Shown here: positions 31,404 to 41,823 of the stretch, piece by piece
Numbering within the stretch: the first letter of the stretch is position 1
Layout of the letters: every line of letters begins with the position of its first letter
Assembly: GCA_016630955.3 (NCBI GenBank)
Contig: CM050001.1
Location: 1-64,000 of the forward strand
From: Didymella arachidicola
Lineage: Eukaryota > Ascomycota > Dothideomycetes > Pleosporales > Didymellaceae
DNA length: 64,000 nucleotides
Direction: 5' to 3'
Program-made: the position numbers and the translations under genes
Notes under the pieces: generated by a model
Database searches by the model: none
Told to the model about the DNA's origin: nothing
The model's input: only the letters and a program-made list of their open reading frames with translations

Positions 31404-31973
31404 ACCCGCGGGAGCTTTAGCAGATGGCCGCTGCGACCACTAATACTACCATCCAGCCAGGCTGATGGCCTAGCGTACACTGCAGCACTAGTGAAGGAGC
31501 CAGAGGCCTTTGACGCCTTTGTCAAACTTACACAGTACTTCACCAAGATCTGCCCCCGCTAGCTCCTGCAGCCCTGCAACAGCAGCAAACACCTGCACCT
31601 AGTTCTGCTAGGTCCAGCACAATCGATGCAACACTCTTCACCCCTCCACCCCTCCACCCCTCCACCCCTCCACCCCTTCACCCCCTCCACTCACACGATG
31701 TCTCTTTCTCTCTCTCCTACGGCACATATATGCCTCAGAATGCAAGGAAATTACCCTAATATACATACATCGCTTAGCCTCCCCAACTGGACGGGGAGCT
31801 GTAGTTCTGAAATGGTAACAATACCCGCGCAGGCAAGAAATGCTTTCTAAGGTAGTGTATCAGCACTGTAATTCCATAGCTTAGCACGTCGTACATGCCC
31901 TTCGGGAGGCGAGATGATGGACTTATTCCACATCAACTAGACGAAAAATGAATACCAACCAACCAACCAACCA
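31404..31973 (+). repeat. Tandem truncated LINE 3' end
   Basis: Starts at ACCCGCGGGAGC, equal to 30824 onward, and repeats the last 53 codons of ORF2 and the 3' UTR almost identically to its own (AACC)n tail. An 11-base filler (31393-31403) separates it from the tail of the full-length copy. It has no target duplication of its own. Confidence 0.9.
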
Positions 31974-31991
31974 ACTACAGACGCCTGCACA
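31974..31991 (+). repeat. Right copy of the LINE target-site duplication
   Basis: Perfect match to 25332-25349. Confidence 0.93.
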
Positions 31992-32457
31992 GTCACCACA
32001 GCGGGAGGGTACCTGGGAGGCACAGACACCACACAACGCGCGCGAAATTAAGGCTTAAAGTACTCTTATTTAAAAGAGAGTAAGAGAGCGCCGTGGTTCT
32101 TCTACAAATTCTCTTAACAAGAAGGTTGCGCAGTTAAGTAAGGGGGCTCAGCAAATGGCGCACAAGATAAGCCTAATAATAGAGCAAATGGCTACCTTTC
32201 AACAGAGTCTGGACGAATTAAACAAGCGTAAGAGCCGCAAGCGACGATATATACGGACAGATAAGTCTCTTACAGTAGGCGAGATGCGAGAGTTATTAGC
32301 TGAACGGGCAGGTAGCAGCTATGGTGATAGGGAGAGTGCGTTAAAGAAGGTGCGGAAAGAGAGGCAGTGCGGGCGTTGCAAGAGAACTGGGCACAACGCC
32401 CGTACCTGCGCAGTTAAGATTAGTAGTGCAAGCGATAGTAGCGATTCTAGCGATTAA
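31992..32457 (+). pseudogene. Transposase of element A, C-terminal part with CCHC knuckle
   Basis: Continues element A after the LINE. Stops lie near 32050-32080. Then an open stretch from 32155 encodes a basic linker (KRKSRKRRYIRTDKS-like) and a CCHC zinc knuckle, CGRCKRTGHNARTC, ending in Ser/Asp repeats and a stop at 32457. The same kind of C-terminal knuckle is found in elements C, D and G, all of which have or probably have ACGT ends. Confidence 0.8.
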
Positions 32458-32587
32458 TTTGGTACATTACAATAGTTTATTAACTGCAATAAGAGTGCGT
32501 GATAATACGTTGAAGTTAGCGCGTTAGTAGGGAGGTGTCCGCTCGCTTAGGGTGTCCGCTCGCTTGTGAACCACGTTATATTATATA

Positions 32588-34687
32588 CCGAGTCCGTGCG
32601 CGTGACGCCCACCATCGCGTAACGCCCCGCTAAGCAAATCGCACCCCATCTTCAACACCCCATAGCTCAGTCAATATGGACTCAATTCAAGAAGCGGCTA
32701 CAGAATTCGATTTGCGCAATCATAAAGAACAACTTTCATACACAAAGTTTGCTAAAGCAAAGGGAGTTGATCGGTCTACGTTAGCGCGGAGGCACAAAGG
32801 GGTTTCAACTTCTAGGGAGGTCAAAGCAGTTAACCAACGGAAACTCAACAACACTGAAGAACAAGAGCTTATTAAGCTTATTAATAAGCTTACTGAGGAC
32901 GGATTCCCTCCTAACAGGCTTCAAATCCGAAATTACGCGTCTAAAGTAGCTGGTAGCAGCGTCTCTGATAGCTGGGTTACTCGCTTCCTCCACCGTCACA
33001 CAGCTGAACTGGTCACCAAATGGGCAACAGGGAAGGATCGCAATCGCCACCAAGCTGACTCAGGGGCTTCTTTTGAGGCCTACTTCACACTTCTACACAG
33101 CAAGATAGCTGAGTACAGCATTGAGCCTCAGCACATGTACAATATGGATGAGAAGGGCTTCATGATCGGGGTACTTGAACGTGCAAAACGAGTGTTCTCC
33201 CGGCCACTGTGGGACAGCAAGCAAGTCAGAGGTACTCTCCAAGACGGCTCACGGGAGTGGATCACGCTTATTGCTTGCATAAGTGCCTCAGGGGAAGCCC
33301 TGCCAGCAAGCCTCATATACCCAGCAGCCAATCAAGCTATATACTCAGGCTGGGTGGAGGATATCAAGCCAGGGGAACACTCAGTCTTTGTCAGCTCATC
33401 TAGTACAGGCTGGAGCAACAACGAGATAGCTCTTGCCTGGCTTGAACAGGTGTTCGATCGCGCTACTAAGGCCACAGCACGGAGAAAGTATCGTCTTTTG
33501 ATACTTGACGGCCACGGGAGCCACGTTACCCCTGACTTTATTGAGTACGCCAACCAACGCAAGATACTCGTGATGATCCTTCCCCCTCACTCAACACACA
33601 GGCTCCAGCCACTGGACGTTTGCCTGTTCTCACCTCTGGCACGAGCATACTCAAATGAGCTTACGCAGTTCCTCCAAAGCAGTCAGGGGACCTCTCCAGT
33701 CACTAAATCAAACTTCTTACACCTGTTCTGGGCGGCGTGGCAGAGCTCATTTCAGGAGTCAACAATCGTCAACTCCTTTGCAGCCACAGGGATATGGCCC
33801 CCTGACGCCTCTGCTGTACTCAAACAAGTCAACAACACTTATACAGACAAAGAAGAACAATCAGGAGCTCTTAGACCAACAGACTGGAGGCGTATAAGGC
33901 AGGTACTTAAGGATCATGTGAAGGAACCTGACAGTGAGGCAGTGCGGGAGCTGACAGGGGCAATTCACTCTCTTACTGCCCAGGTTGAGCTGCTTACTGA
34001 GCAGAACAAAGGCCTGCAGGAGTCTCTTGCACACAGGAAGAAGCACAATAAGAAGAGTAAGCCCCTGAGTCTCCAACAGCGGAAGGAGTACCAAAGTCAA
34101 CCTGTATTTTGGTCTCCTCGGAAGGTCAGAGAGGCACACTATCGTCGGAAGATCAATGAGCAAGAACAGGAGGAGCAGCATCTTCAAAAGCTACGTCAGA
34201 AGCAAGAGCAAGTAGCAATTAAGCTTCAGAGAGCAAGAGAGGCTCAGGAGAAGCGTACAGAGCGTGAGAGAGCTAAGGAGGTGAGGGTGCAGGAGAAGGC
34301 TAAGAAGGCAGCTGAAGCGCAGCGTCAAAGGGACGCTCGTCAAGCTACTACTGCTATCCAATTATCCCAAAAGGGTAAGCGTAAAGCCTTAAAAGCTACC
34401 TCAGGTAGCAATAAGCGTCAGAAACAAGCTGGTGATGCTGGTGGTGCGAAAGAAGCCCCTGAGGCACCCTCAGCTCCTCCACCAGTCACTACTCGCCGCG
34501 GACGCAACGTTAGGCTTCCAAGTAAATACAAGTAGCACAAGTAGTTCACATAGGTCTATTTACTACTCTACTACAATATTATACAATATTTGCTGTTGTT
34601 GGTGGCTCAGTAACCTTATTTTTCAACAAGTCGATAGGATCTCAGCGGGGCGTTACGCGATGGTGGGCGTCACGCGCACGGACTCGG
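32588..34687 (+). mobile_element. Fot/pogo-type transposon B (CCG ends), intact
   Basis: 2100 bases, flanked by TA (32586-32587 and 34688-34689). It has 44-base perfect terminal inverted repeats (32588-32631 and 34644-34687) beginning CCGAGTCCGTGCGCG. Within the TIR, GCGTGACGCC (32600) and GCGTAACGCC (32617) form a direct repeat with a 17-base period. It lies about 10 bases right of element A. A near-identical partial copy is at 63714-64000. Confidence 0.95.
32676..34535 (+). CDS. Pogo/Fot-type transposase of element B
   Basis: Intact, 619 residues from the ATG at 32676. The N-terminal HTH (Psq-like, residues about 15-45) and a CENP-B-type HTH (about 55-125) should bind the TIRs. The DDE_1 catalytic core has D158 (YNMDEKGF), D278 (LILDGHGSH) and D314 (RLQPLDV), giving a D-35-D spacing typical of Fot/pogo transposases. 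After about 430 a long Lys/Glu/Gln-rich coiled coil follows, with a basic tail ending RRGRNVRLPSKYK. Cut-and-paste transposition into TA is expected. Intact frame, perfect TIRs and a second near-identical copy in the window suggest recent activity. Confidence 0.93.
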   Translation: MDSIQEAATEFDLRNHKEQLSYTKFAKAKGVDRSTLARRHKGVSTSREVKAVNQRKLNNTEEQELIKLINKLTEDGFPPNRLQIRNYASKVAGSSVSDSWVTRFLHRHTAELVTKWATGKDRNRHQADSGASFEAYFTLLHSKIAEYSIEPQHMYNMDEKGFMIGVLERAKRVFSRPLWDSKQVRGTLQDGSREWITLIACISASGEALPASLIYPAANQAIYSGWVEDIKPGEHSVFVSSSSTGWSNNEIALAWLEQVFDRATKATARRKYRLLILDGHGSHVTPDFIEYANQRKILVMILPPHSTHRLQPLDVCLFSPLARAYSNELTQFLQSSQGTSPVTKSNFLHLFWAAWQSSFQESTIVNSFAATGIWPPDASAVLKQVNNTYTDKEEQSGALRPTDWRRIRQVLKDHVKEPDSEAVRELTGAIHSLTAQVELLTEQNKGLQESLAHRKKHNKKSKPLSLQQRKEYQSQPVFWSPRKVREAHYRRKINEQEQEEQHLQKLRQKQEQVAIKLQRAREAQEKRTERERAKEVRVQEKAKKAAEAQRQRDARQATTAIQLSQKGKRKALKATSGSNKRQKQAGDAGGAKEAPEAPSAPPPVTTRRGRNVRLPSKYK

Positions 34688-34707
34688 TACTACTTTTAAA
34701 TATACTA

Positions 34708-36550
34708 ACGTGAGCGGCAAGCGAAATGCGCAGGTAAGCGAAATGCGCACTTCTACACCCAATTAACCTTTGTACTTGAATATCTCAACACCCTACGAAG
34801 CAACAAAGACGTACAATAGCTAGAATTAATCCTCTACTTCTGCTGCATCTTTCTTGCACGTGCGCTTATTGTGTCCTGCCTCGCCACACGTCTTGCAGTG
34901 GCGGATACCCTTGCTGCTACCACCTGCCTGCATCCTCTCTGCCTCTGCCTCAGCGTCTCTCTGCCTTACTATTTCCTCTGCCTCAGCCTGTGATAGAGTC
35001 CCACCTGCTTGGATCCGCTTTCTCTTACGCTTCTTACGCTTAGAAGCAGCGTTGTTGGCTGCTTCAAGCTTGGCTGCTTCAAGCTTGGCTACTCTAGCTT
35101 CAAGTAACGTGTGTGAATGGTCCTTCAAAGTTGACCCCTTTTTGACCTGCAGAATCATCTTAATGATAGAATCAGGTGAGGAACTCTTATGGTCCCTTAT
35201 CCTCTTGATGATCAGCGTCGTTTGGCTGTCTATCTCTATAGCGTTGCTTGGTGTTTTTGGTTGCCAGGCAGTAGGCCCTGGTGCTGGTGGAGTTGGTGTA
35301 CGAGGCTTGACTTTAAGCTTTGATAGCACCACTTCTGGGTTAAGTGGAACCAAGCCAGTTGCTCTGAAACTAGACAAGATATTGCTCTTTGAGATGGCCC
35401 TGTCGTACACCTCTAGAAACGTTGCTAGAAAGGCTTTTTTATCAACATGGTTGATGTGGCTGTCTGCCAAGCCCCTAATTTCCTTCTTGTACGCCTGCTT
35501 CAGGGGGGCAAAACACCCAACGTCAAGCGGCTGCAGGATATAGGAGGCGTATGGAAGCATACAGAGAGCAATAATCTTGCTTTCCTCACAGAGGTTTTGG
35601 AACTCAAGCGACTTGTGGCTCTCATGGCCGTCAATAATGAGCAGCCGGTGACTGCCTACTGTACGAGCCTCTGTATGCTGGATAAAGTACTTCAGCCAGG
35701 CAAGACCAAGCTCGTTAGTGGTCCAGCCGTTCTTGCTGACGCCAATCCTCCAATCTGGTGGGTTGTTGTGATACCAGGCCTTGTCGTGGTGCTTTGCTTT
35801 GAGGATGAAGAAGGGTGGGATAGACCACCCTATGGCGTTGATGCAAGCGATCAGAGTTATCCACTCACGGTCACCAGGCTGGATACCAATTGGCTTCAAA
35901 CGTCTCTCTAAGGCAGTGACTACCTTAACTAACCCTCTAACGCCTATCTGGAAGCCAGTCTCGTCAAAGTTGTAGGTGTCTTCGTCTAGGATCCCATACT
36001 TGGCTTCAACGTTGCGTACAAGGTCAAACCAGGGGCTGACAACAGCCGGATTGCTGCACAGGACTCTCTAGTGATCCCTCTGTCGAGTTACTTAAGACTT
36101 GATCTTAGGCTTCCGGCGTATAAGGTTCCTAGCCCATTTTTCTCCAACCTGGTTACCACCACGAGCAGCTAGCAGTTGGTTGGCCATCTCTCGCACGTAG
36201 CTAAGCGTAGGGGCAAAGCCTCGCGCATCAAGCTTCCTTATATATTGCACAATCGTGTCCTCTTCATGCCTTAAGAGCTTTGATGAATTGGCTGAGATAT
36301 CGCGTCGTGAAGGCTTTCCAGCGCGTCGCGTACGAAGAGTGCTTTCTTGAACGTTGTAGATAGCAGCAGCGCGTCGCTGGCTTAAGGATGTGTTAGATTT
36401 CATTGCTTTAATAGCTAAGATTATTCTTTCTTCACGAGGAAGTAATTCAAGATCAGATTGTTGCGACATTGTGAGGAGTGGTAGAAGAAGGTGTGGTCTT
36501 GGCAGAAGTGCGCATTTCGCTTACCTGCGCATTTCGCTTGCCGCTCACGT
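34708..36550 (-). mobile_element. Fot/pogo-type transposon C (ACGT ends)
   Basis: 1843 bases, TA-flanked (34706-34707 and 36551-36552). The inverted ends begin ACGTGAGCGGCAAGCG. AAGCGAAATGCGCA occurs at 34719 and 34736, 17 bases apart, and again in inverse form at the right end. The transposase is on the minus strand. Confidence 0.92.
34826..36469 (-). pseudogene. Transposase of element C, two nonsense codons
   Basis: One minus-strand frame from the ATG at 36469 to the stop at 34826, broken only by a TAA (36092-36094) and a TAG (about 36068-36070); both fit CAA/CAG with C-to-T. The N-terminus is a Psq-type HTH plus CENP-B-like HTH. The core shows YNFDETGF, LLIIDGHESH and YILQPLDVGCF, with 35 residues between the second and third Asp. 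The C-terminus is a CCHC knuckle (CKTCGEAGHNKRTC) followed by an acidic end. The rest is well preserved, so the copy was inactivated by point mutation. Confidence 0.88.
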
Positions 36551-36552
36551 TA

Positions 36553-36900
36553 GAAATACCTACTTATTTATATTATCAATCTAGTTATATAAGAGCCTAT
36601 TAACCTAATACCTATACTTCTACTATAAAAAAGTAAAACAACCTATAACGTACATATACAACAAGCGGGACAGTTAACAAGCGGGACACCGAGATTTACT
36701 AGTTAAATAATGTTTTTTGCAGCTTAATAACTCTTGCTATACTCTATAATAAATTCTAAAACTTCTATAATAGTGCTGCAAGTACCTAAAAAAGCTATTT
36801 CTAAAATAAAAAAGGTCTAGCTAGAATAGAAGAAAAGTTATTAGAGAATAAGTAAATTGCAGGGATTATTTAGACCTACTTTTTTATATCTTAAGAAGTA
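36553..36900. other. AT-rich remnant with a short transposon end
   Basis: No gene. Strong AT bias. ACAAGCGGGACA occurs at 36661 and 36677 (16-base period), in a context like a transposon terminal repeat (GTACATATACAACAAGCGGG). No partner end was found. It looks like heavily mutated transposon debris. Confidence 0.45.
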
Positions 36901-36903
36901 GTA

Positions 36904-38277
36904 ACGTAGTTCACAAGCAAGCCGTCTAACCTAAGCGAACCGTCTACTTTTCTAAGGTCTTGTTGAAGTCGTACTTTAAGCAAAGCTCGTAAGCACTAAT
37001 TCTATTGGTTCTCGGGGATGAGTACGGTGACAGGAAGCCGAAGGGGTTGGTTGCAATAAGGTGTACAGATACGATCTGTCAGTCTTGAGAGCAGGGTAAC
37101 GATGAGTAGTACAGAGTAGACTGTCTAGCTCGAAGGTTGGGTTTGAGATCCAAAGACAAACTTGATAACTTAGGATTGAACACGAACTGTAAGAGTTGTG
37201 TTCCTACTAGATTATATAGTGAAGGTAATGGAGGTCATCCCAAGGGTTGTGCCATCCCCGGAGGTCTTGCCATCCCGGAGGTCGTGCCATCCCCGGAGGT
37301 CATGCCATCCCGGAGGTCACGTCTTGGCGGGATGCCATCCCGGAGTCCCGTGATTGGTGACACGCTGTCATCCTTAGCGATGCCCCGCTTCCTATCAGTA
37401 CCTCGCAACTCGGAGATCGTAACAGGTCTGTCTATTACAAAGCACCTCCTGCAACACCACCACAATTTACTACAATTTGTAGAACACAGAAATACTATTC
37501 AGACGCGTTGCTATTAGATGCATCTGCAATTTCTACTGCACAGGTGCGAGCGTTGTGGCTAGTCTCGCCACAACGTCCACAGCGCCTCTGCCCACGCACC
37601 TTCTTTGCAGGCTCCCTACTATCTTCCTGCCCACCACTATTCTTTTCAGCTATTAAGTTAGCTATCTCCCCTACTATAAGCGTCTTAGCTGTCCGAATAT
37701 ACTTCCTCTTACGACCCTTCACCTCTGTTGCTATCTCTACTACCTTGCAAAGCCCTGCTATTTCCTGTTGCATTAACACTATTTTATAACCTATCTTTGC
37801 AACACCCTTATTAAGCTAATTAATAGCTCTAAGTAGTAGAGAAACTAGAGAATCTCTGTGTAGTTGTACACGCTTACAAACTAGCGTTAACTAAGCCTCT
37901 ACCTTACAGAGGTTGCTTAGTGTTTTTAATTCCTATAGGGTGTCCTCTAGCTTTAGTAGAGTTAGCGTGTAAAGGGCCACATTAAGCTTTAATATCACCG
38001 CCTCTAGGTTGTAAGGGACTAGTCTAGCGCCTCTAAAGCCTGCGCAGATATTATCCTTTGTTATTGCCTTCTTAAAAGCTGCTTTAAAGGCTAGTAGGAA
38101 GGCCTCCTTCTTAATCTACTTAGTGCTATACCATGCTAAGCTACTAATCTTATTACTGTATACCTACTTTAAAGGTAAAAAACAACCTACGTTAAGCAGC
38201 TATAGTAGATAGAATAAGTAAGGAGGTATATAGAGAATAATAAGCTTCTTTTTCTTATAGTATTTATAGAACTTATA
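36904..38277 (-). pseudogene. Decayed Fot/pogo-type element G (minus strand), interrupted by a solo LTR and by element D
   Basis: The left end, ACGTAGTTCACAAGCAAGCC, resembles the end of element A. A diverged direct repeat lies inside it (18-base period from 36915). The solo LTR occupies 36961-37424. From 37779 to 37495 a minus-strand frame encodes the C-terminal linker and CCHC knuckle CGRCGETSHNARTC. Further upstream (37800-38277) the transposase core is recognisable but AT-rich and full of stops; for example a NVGCFLPLK stretch corresponds to LDVGCFAPLK. Element D has inserted at its TA at 38276. Confidence 0.72.
36961..37424 (-). mobile_element. Solo LTR of the gypsy family, with 5-base target duplication
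   Basis: 464 bases, TGTTGAAG..GTAACA, the reverse complement of the 5' LTR type at 12840-13308. It is flanked by GGTCT on both sides (36956-36960 and 37425-37429). It was left by recombination between the LTRs of a former full element. Confidence 0.93.
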
Positions 38278-38358
38278 ACGTACCTCACGGGTAAGTGGGC
38301 CACCCTGTCTAGTGGGCCACTTTTGCCAAGACCACACCAAAACTCTCTCCCTACACTA

Positions 38359-39714
38359 ATGCCTCAACAACAAGGTCAATCAGACGCGTTAAAAGAAGCT
38401 CGGATACAGCTTGCACTTCAAGCTATCAAACAGGATGCGAATCTCTCCCTGCGACGCGTTGCAGCTATCTTCAACGTGCCCCGAACTACACTAGCCCAAC
38501 GACGCGCTGGACAGCCCTCAAGAGTTGATTCTATGCCTAGCCGACGGTATCTGGATGAGCACGCAGAGGAGGCGATTGTTGATCACGTTCTTTACCTTAT
38601 ACAGCGAGGAGAACCCCCTCGCTTGTCAGATGTGGCTGATATGGCCAATTTGCTGCGACAAGAGCGTGGAATGGCCCCTGTTGGCCGAAATTGGCCCAGT
38701 ACGTTTGTAAAGCGTCAACCAAGGCTAAAAGTAAAGTTTAGTCGCAAGTATGACTACAAGAGAGCCCTCTGCGAGGATCCTGAGATAATACAAGGCTGGT
38801 TCAGCCTAGTAGCTAATGTCAAAGCTAAGTACGGCATTGTGGACGAAGACACGTACAACTTTGACGAGACTGGCTTTGCAATGGGTCAGATTACCCCTGG
38901 AGCAGTGGTTGCAGACGTAGAGAACCGAGGACGAGCAAAGCAGATACAGCCAGGCAATAAGGAGTGGGCTACGTTAATCTTAGGCGTAAATGCTGCAGGG
39001 TGGGCTATTCCACCCTTTATTATCCTTAAAGCCAAAACCCACACCACCAACTGGTCTAAGGACAAAGATCTGCCCCAGGACTGGGTAATTGGGGTCTCTG
39101 AGAACGGCTGGACCAACAACGAGCTTGGTCTTGACTGGTTGAAGCACTTTAACAGGCATACTAAGGAGCGTACCTATGGGACCCACCGTTTGCTACTTAT
39201 AGACGGCCATGAGAGCCACCAGGCCGCAGCATTCACCCAATACTGCAAAGAGAACAAGATTGTAACTCTTACAATGCCTGCGCACTCATCGCACCTCTTG
39301 CAGCTGCTTGATGTGGGTTGTTTTGCCCCTTTGAAGCGGGAGTACGGGCATCAGGTCAACAAGCTCTCGCGCAACCGGATCAACCACATAGACAAGCAGT
39401 CGTTCCTAGTATGCTTAAGAGCAGCATATAACGCGACTATCACCCCTAGCAACATCCAGGGAGGGTTCCGAGGCGCTGGATTGGTCCCCTTTGACCCAGA
39501 ACGGGTCATATCAACCCTCAATGTGAGGCTGCGGACTCCATCACCCCAACTACCTACCAACAACGAGCCCTGGCAGTCCCAAACCCCCAAAAACCTGCTT
39601 GAATTTCAGTCGCAATCAACTCTAATTCGAGACAAGTATAAGAGGCAGCAGGGCAGCTCACCAAATTCAGTGTATAGCGCGCTAGAGCACTATGCAAAGG
39701 GGGGAGCAAAGGTA
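38359..39714 (+). CDS. Transposase of element D, first part, interrupted by element E
   Basis: From the ATG at 38359 the frame encodes an HTH/CENP-B N-terminus and the DDE core: YNFDETGF, LLIDGHESH and LLQLLDVGC, again with 35 residues between the last two Asp. At codon GTA (39712-39714) element E begins. The sequence resumes after the duplicated TA at 43988 in the same frame and ends at 44263. Without E the frame would be about 543 codons with no stop, so this element was intact until E inserted. Confidence 0.88.
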
Positions 39715-39804
39715 CCGTGTCCGTGCGCGTGCTGCACGCTTTCGCGTGATGCACGCGAGCGCGGAATCATCTCATCTTTCTCAACACCATAACTCAACAC
39801 CACA

Positions 39805-41696
39805 ATGTCTCTAGAAGCTGCAATTAAAGATGCTGATGCAGCTGATGCAGCGGTAAACTTGTGTACCAAGAGATTGCTGACAAACATGGTGTTAATCGCT
39901 CAACTTTGTCCCGCCATCACCGACGCGTTTTTGGCTCTATTAAACAGAAGAACATCAACCAGCAACACCTCACCCCAGAGGAGGAAGTAGAGCTTGTAGC
40001 TTATATAGATAAGCTTACAGATTACCACCTACCTCCTACGCGTGAAATGATCCAGTCTTTTGCGTCTACAATAGCCAAAAAGCCAGTCTCTGAGGCCTGG
40101 GTTTCCCGATTCATCAACCGACACTCGGATGAGCTCACACCTCGATGGACCTCCGCCATGGCTGCCGATCGCGTCGCTGCTGATTCCTACGATAAATATC
40201 AGCTCTACTTCAACATGCTACACACAAAGATTGAAGAATACTCAATAGAGCCTGAGCATACATACAATATGGATGAGAAGGGCTTCATGATTGGATCGAT
40301 AGGCAAGAGCAAGAGGATCTTCAGCAAGACCAAATGGAAGCAGAAGAGGTTTAAAGAGATGCTCCACGATGGCAATCGTGAATGGATTACGTTGATAGCT
40401 TGTGTGGGAGCTTCTGGAATTGCACTCCCACCAGGCCTCATCTACCCAGCCAACTCCAAGAAGGTCCAATCAAGCTGGGTGAGTGAATTAGACATCAGAA
40501 AACACCAAGTCTACGTCAACGTCACCTCCAACGGCTGGTCAAACAATGACGCAGGCCTTGCCTGGCTTCAGCAGGTGTTTGATGCCAACACCAAGGAGTC
40601 AGCTCGAAGAAAGTGGCGGCTACTTATTGTAGACGGCCACGGCAGCCATATAAGCAAGCTGTTTCTAAAGTACTGTTATCAGAACAAGATTCTATTAGCT
40701 ATCTATCCACCTCACAGTACTCATACGCTCCAGCCACTCGACGTAGTGTTGTTTGCTCCGTTGGCACGAGCATACTCGAAGCAGCTTACAGAAAGACTCT
40801 TTAAGAGCAAAGGACTGTTGCCAGTGAAGAAGGGTGATTTCTTCAGCTTATTCTGGTCTGCCTGGACATCTACCTTCACAGAAACCCTCATACAACAGGC
40901 CTTCAAGGCAGTGGGTGTATACCCCTTCAACCCCAACGTTATACTCGATAGATTTGCACCACCTTCATCAGATGATGGCAGCTCATCGTCATCAATTGCT
41001 TCACACTACAGCAGCTCAGAATGGCGCAGAATTGACAGAATTCTGCAGCGGGCTGTGAAGGATAATCTCAGTAAGGACGCGCGGGTGCTAAGGCACACAC
41101 TCCATCACATTTGTATCAGTAATGAGCTACTCCACCAAGAAAATGATGGGCTTACAGAGTCTCTTCAGTACAAGAAGAAGCAAGAGAAGAAAAGCAGAGC
41201 TCTTGACCTGCAGCAGCATGACTGTAATCCATGGGTGCCTTCACGCTTTTGGTCACCTCGATCATTCAAGGAAGCCAAGATTAGAGAGCGCATTGAGAAG
41301 GAGATGAAGCATGAGGAAGAGCTTGAAAAGGCAAAAATGAAGGAGTTGAAGCATGCTAACAAGCTCTACAATGAGAAGATTGCAGAAGAAAAGCGTGAGA
41401 AGGCAGTGAGGGAGAAGGAAGAGCGGGAGAGGAAGCGTGCAGATGAACGCTGCGCTATTGACAAACGCAAGGCAGAAAGAGCACGTCAAAAAGCAGAGCG
41501 CGACACTCAAAAAGCTCTGCAATTGTCCCAAAGAGGCAAGCGTAAAGTCTCACAGTCTGCAGCACCAAGAAAGAAGCAGAATTGTGGTACTGTAGCTGTG
41601 CGAAGTGGTGTTGCTGCTGCAGAGCGCTCCCCGTCTCCTCCACCTAAAACCTCCACACGAGGTCGCAACATCAAGCTTCCAAGTAAATATAGATAG
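39805..41696 (+). pseudogene. Transposase of element E, N-terminal frameshift
   Basis: The long frame (39861-41696, about 611 codons) lacks an ATG. The expected start ATG at 39805 is in another frame, and the switch falls in the slippage-prone run GATGCTGATGCAGCTGATGC near 39835-39850. The core is complete: D138 (YNMDEKGF), D258 (IVDGHGSH) and D294 (LQPLDVV) counted from 39861. The C-terminal half is a long charged coiled coil ending GRNIKLPSKYR. It is the same subfamily as B and F. One small indel is probably the only defect. Confidence 0.85.
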
Positions 41697-41823
41697 TACA
41701 AGCTTGTCGCATAAGCCTATAGATCACTCCACCAAAAGATCTTATAATAATAGCTATTCTGCGTGGCTCTACAGCCTCATCTTTCTGTAGACGAACAGGG
41801 CTGCTCGCGTGCAACACGCGATA

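Larger units (their letters stand above)
25350..31973 (+). mobile_element. Tad1-like LINE, full length, with a tandem truncated copy of its 3' end
   Basis: Consists of a 5' UTR (25350-25493), ORF1, ORF2, a 3' UTR and an (AACC)n tail at about 31375-31392. An 11-base filler and a second copy of the last 570 bases (31404-31973) follow. One 18-base target duplication encloses the whole. Both ORFs are intact and free of the TAG scars seen in older copies, so the insertion is recent relative to the RIP-decayed host element A. Confidence 0.92.
24037..32576 (+). mobile_element. Fot/pogo-type transposon A (ACGT ends), RIP-decayed and split by a LINE
   Basis: TA-flanked (24035-24036 and 32577-32578). 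The ends are ACGTGGTTCACAAGCGAGCG at the left and its complement at the right. The left end has five and the right end two copies of a 17-base direct repeat. Without the 6.6-kb LINE insertion the element is about 1.9 kb. The transposase is a pseudogene. Confidence 0.88.

Noticed and set aside
34432..34713. A 93-codon frame repeated at 63640-63969
   Set aside because: It is an out-of-frame shadow over the transposase tail and TIR of transposon B; it recurs only because the transposon recurs.
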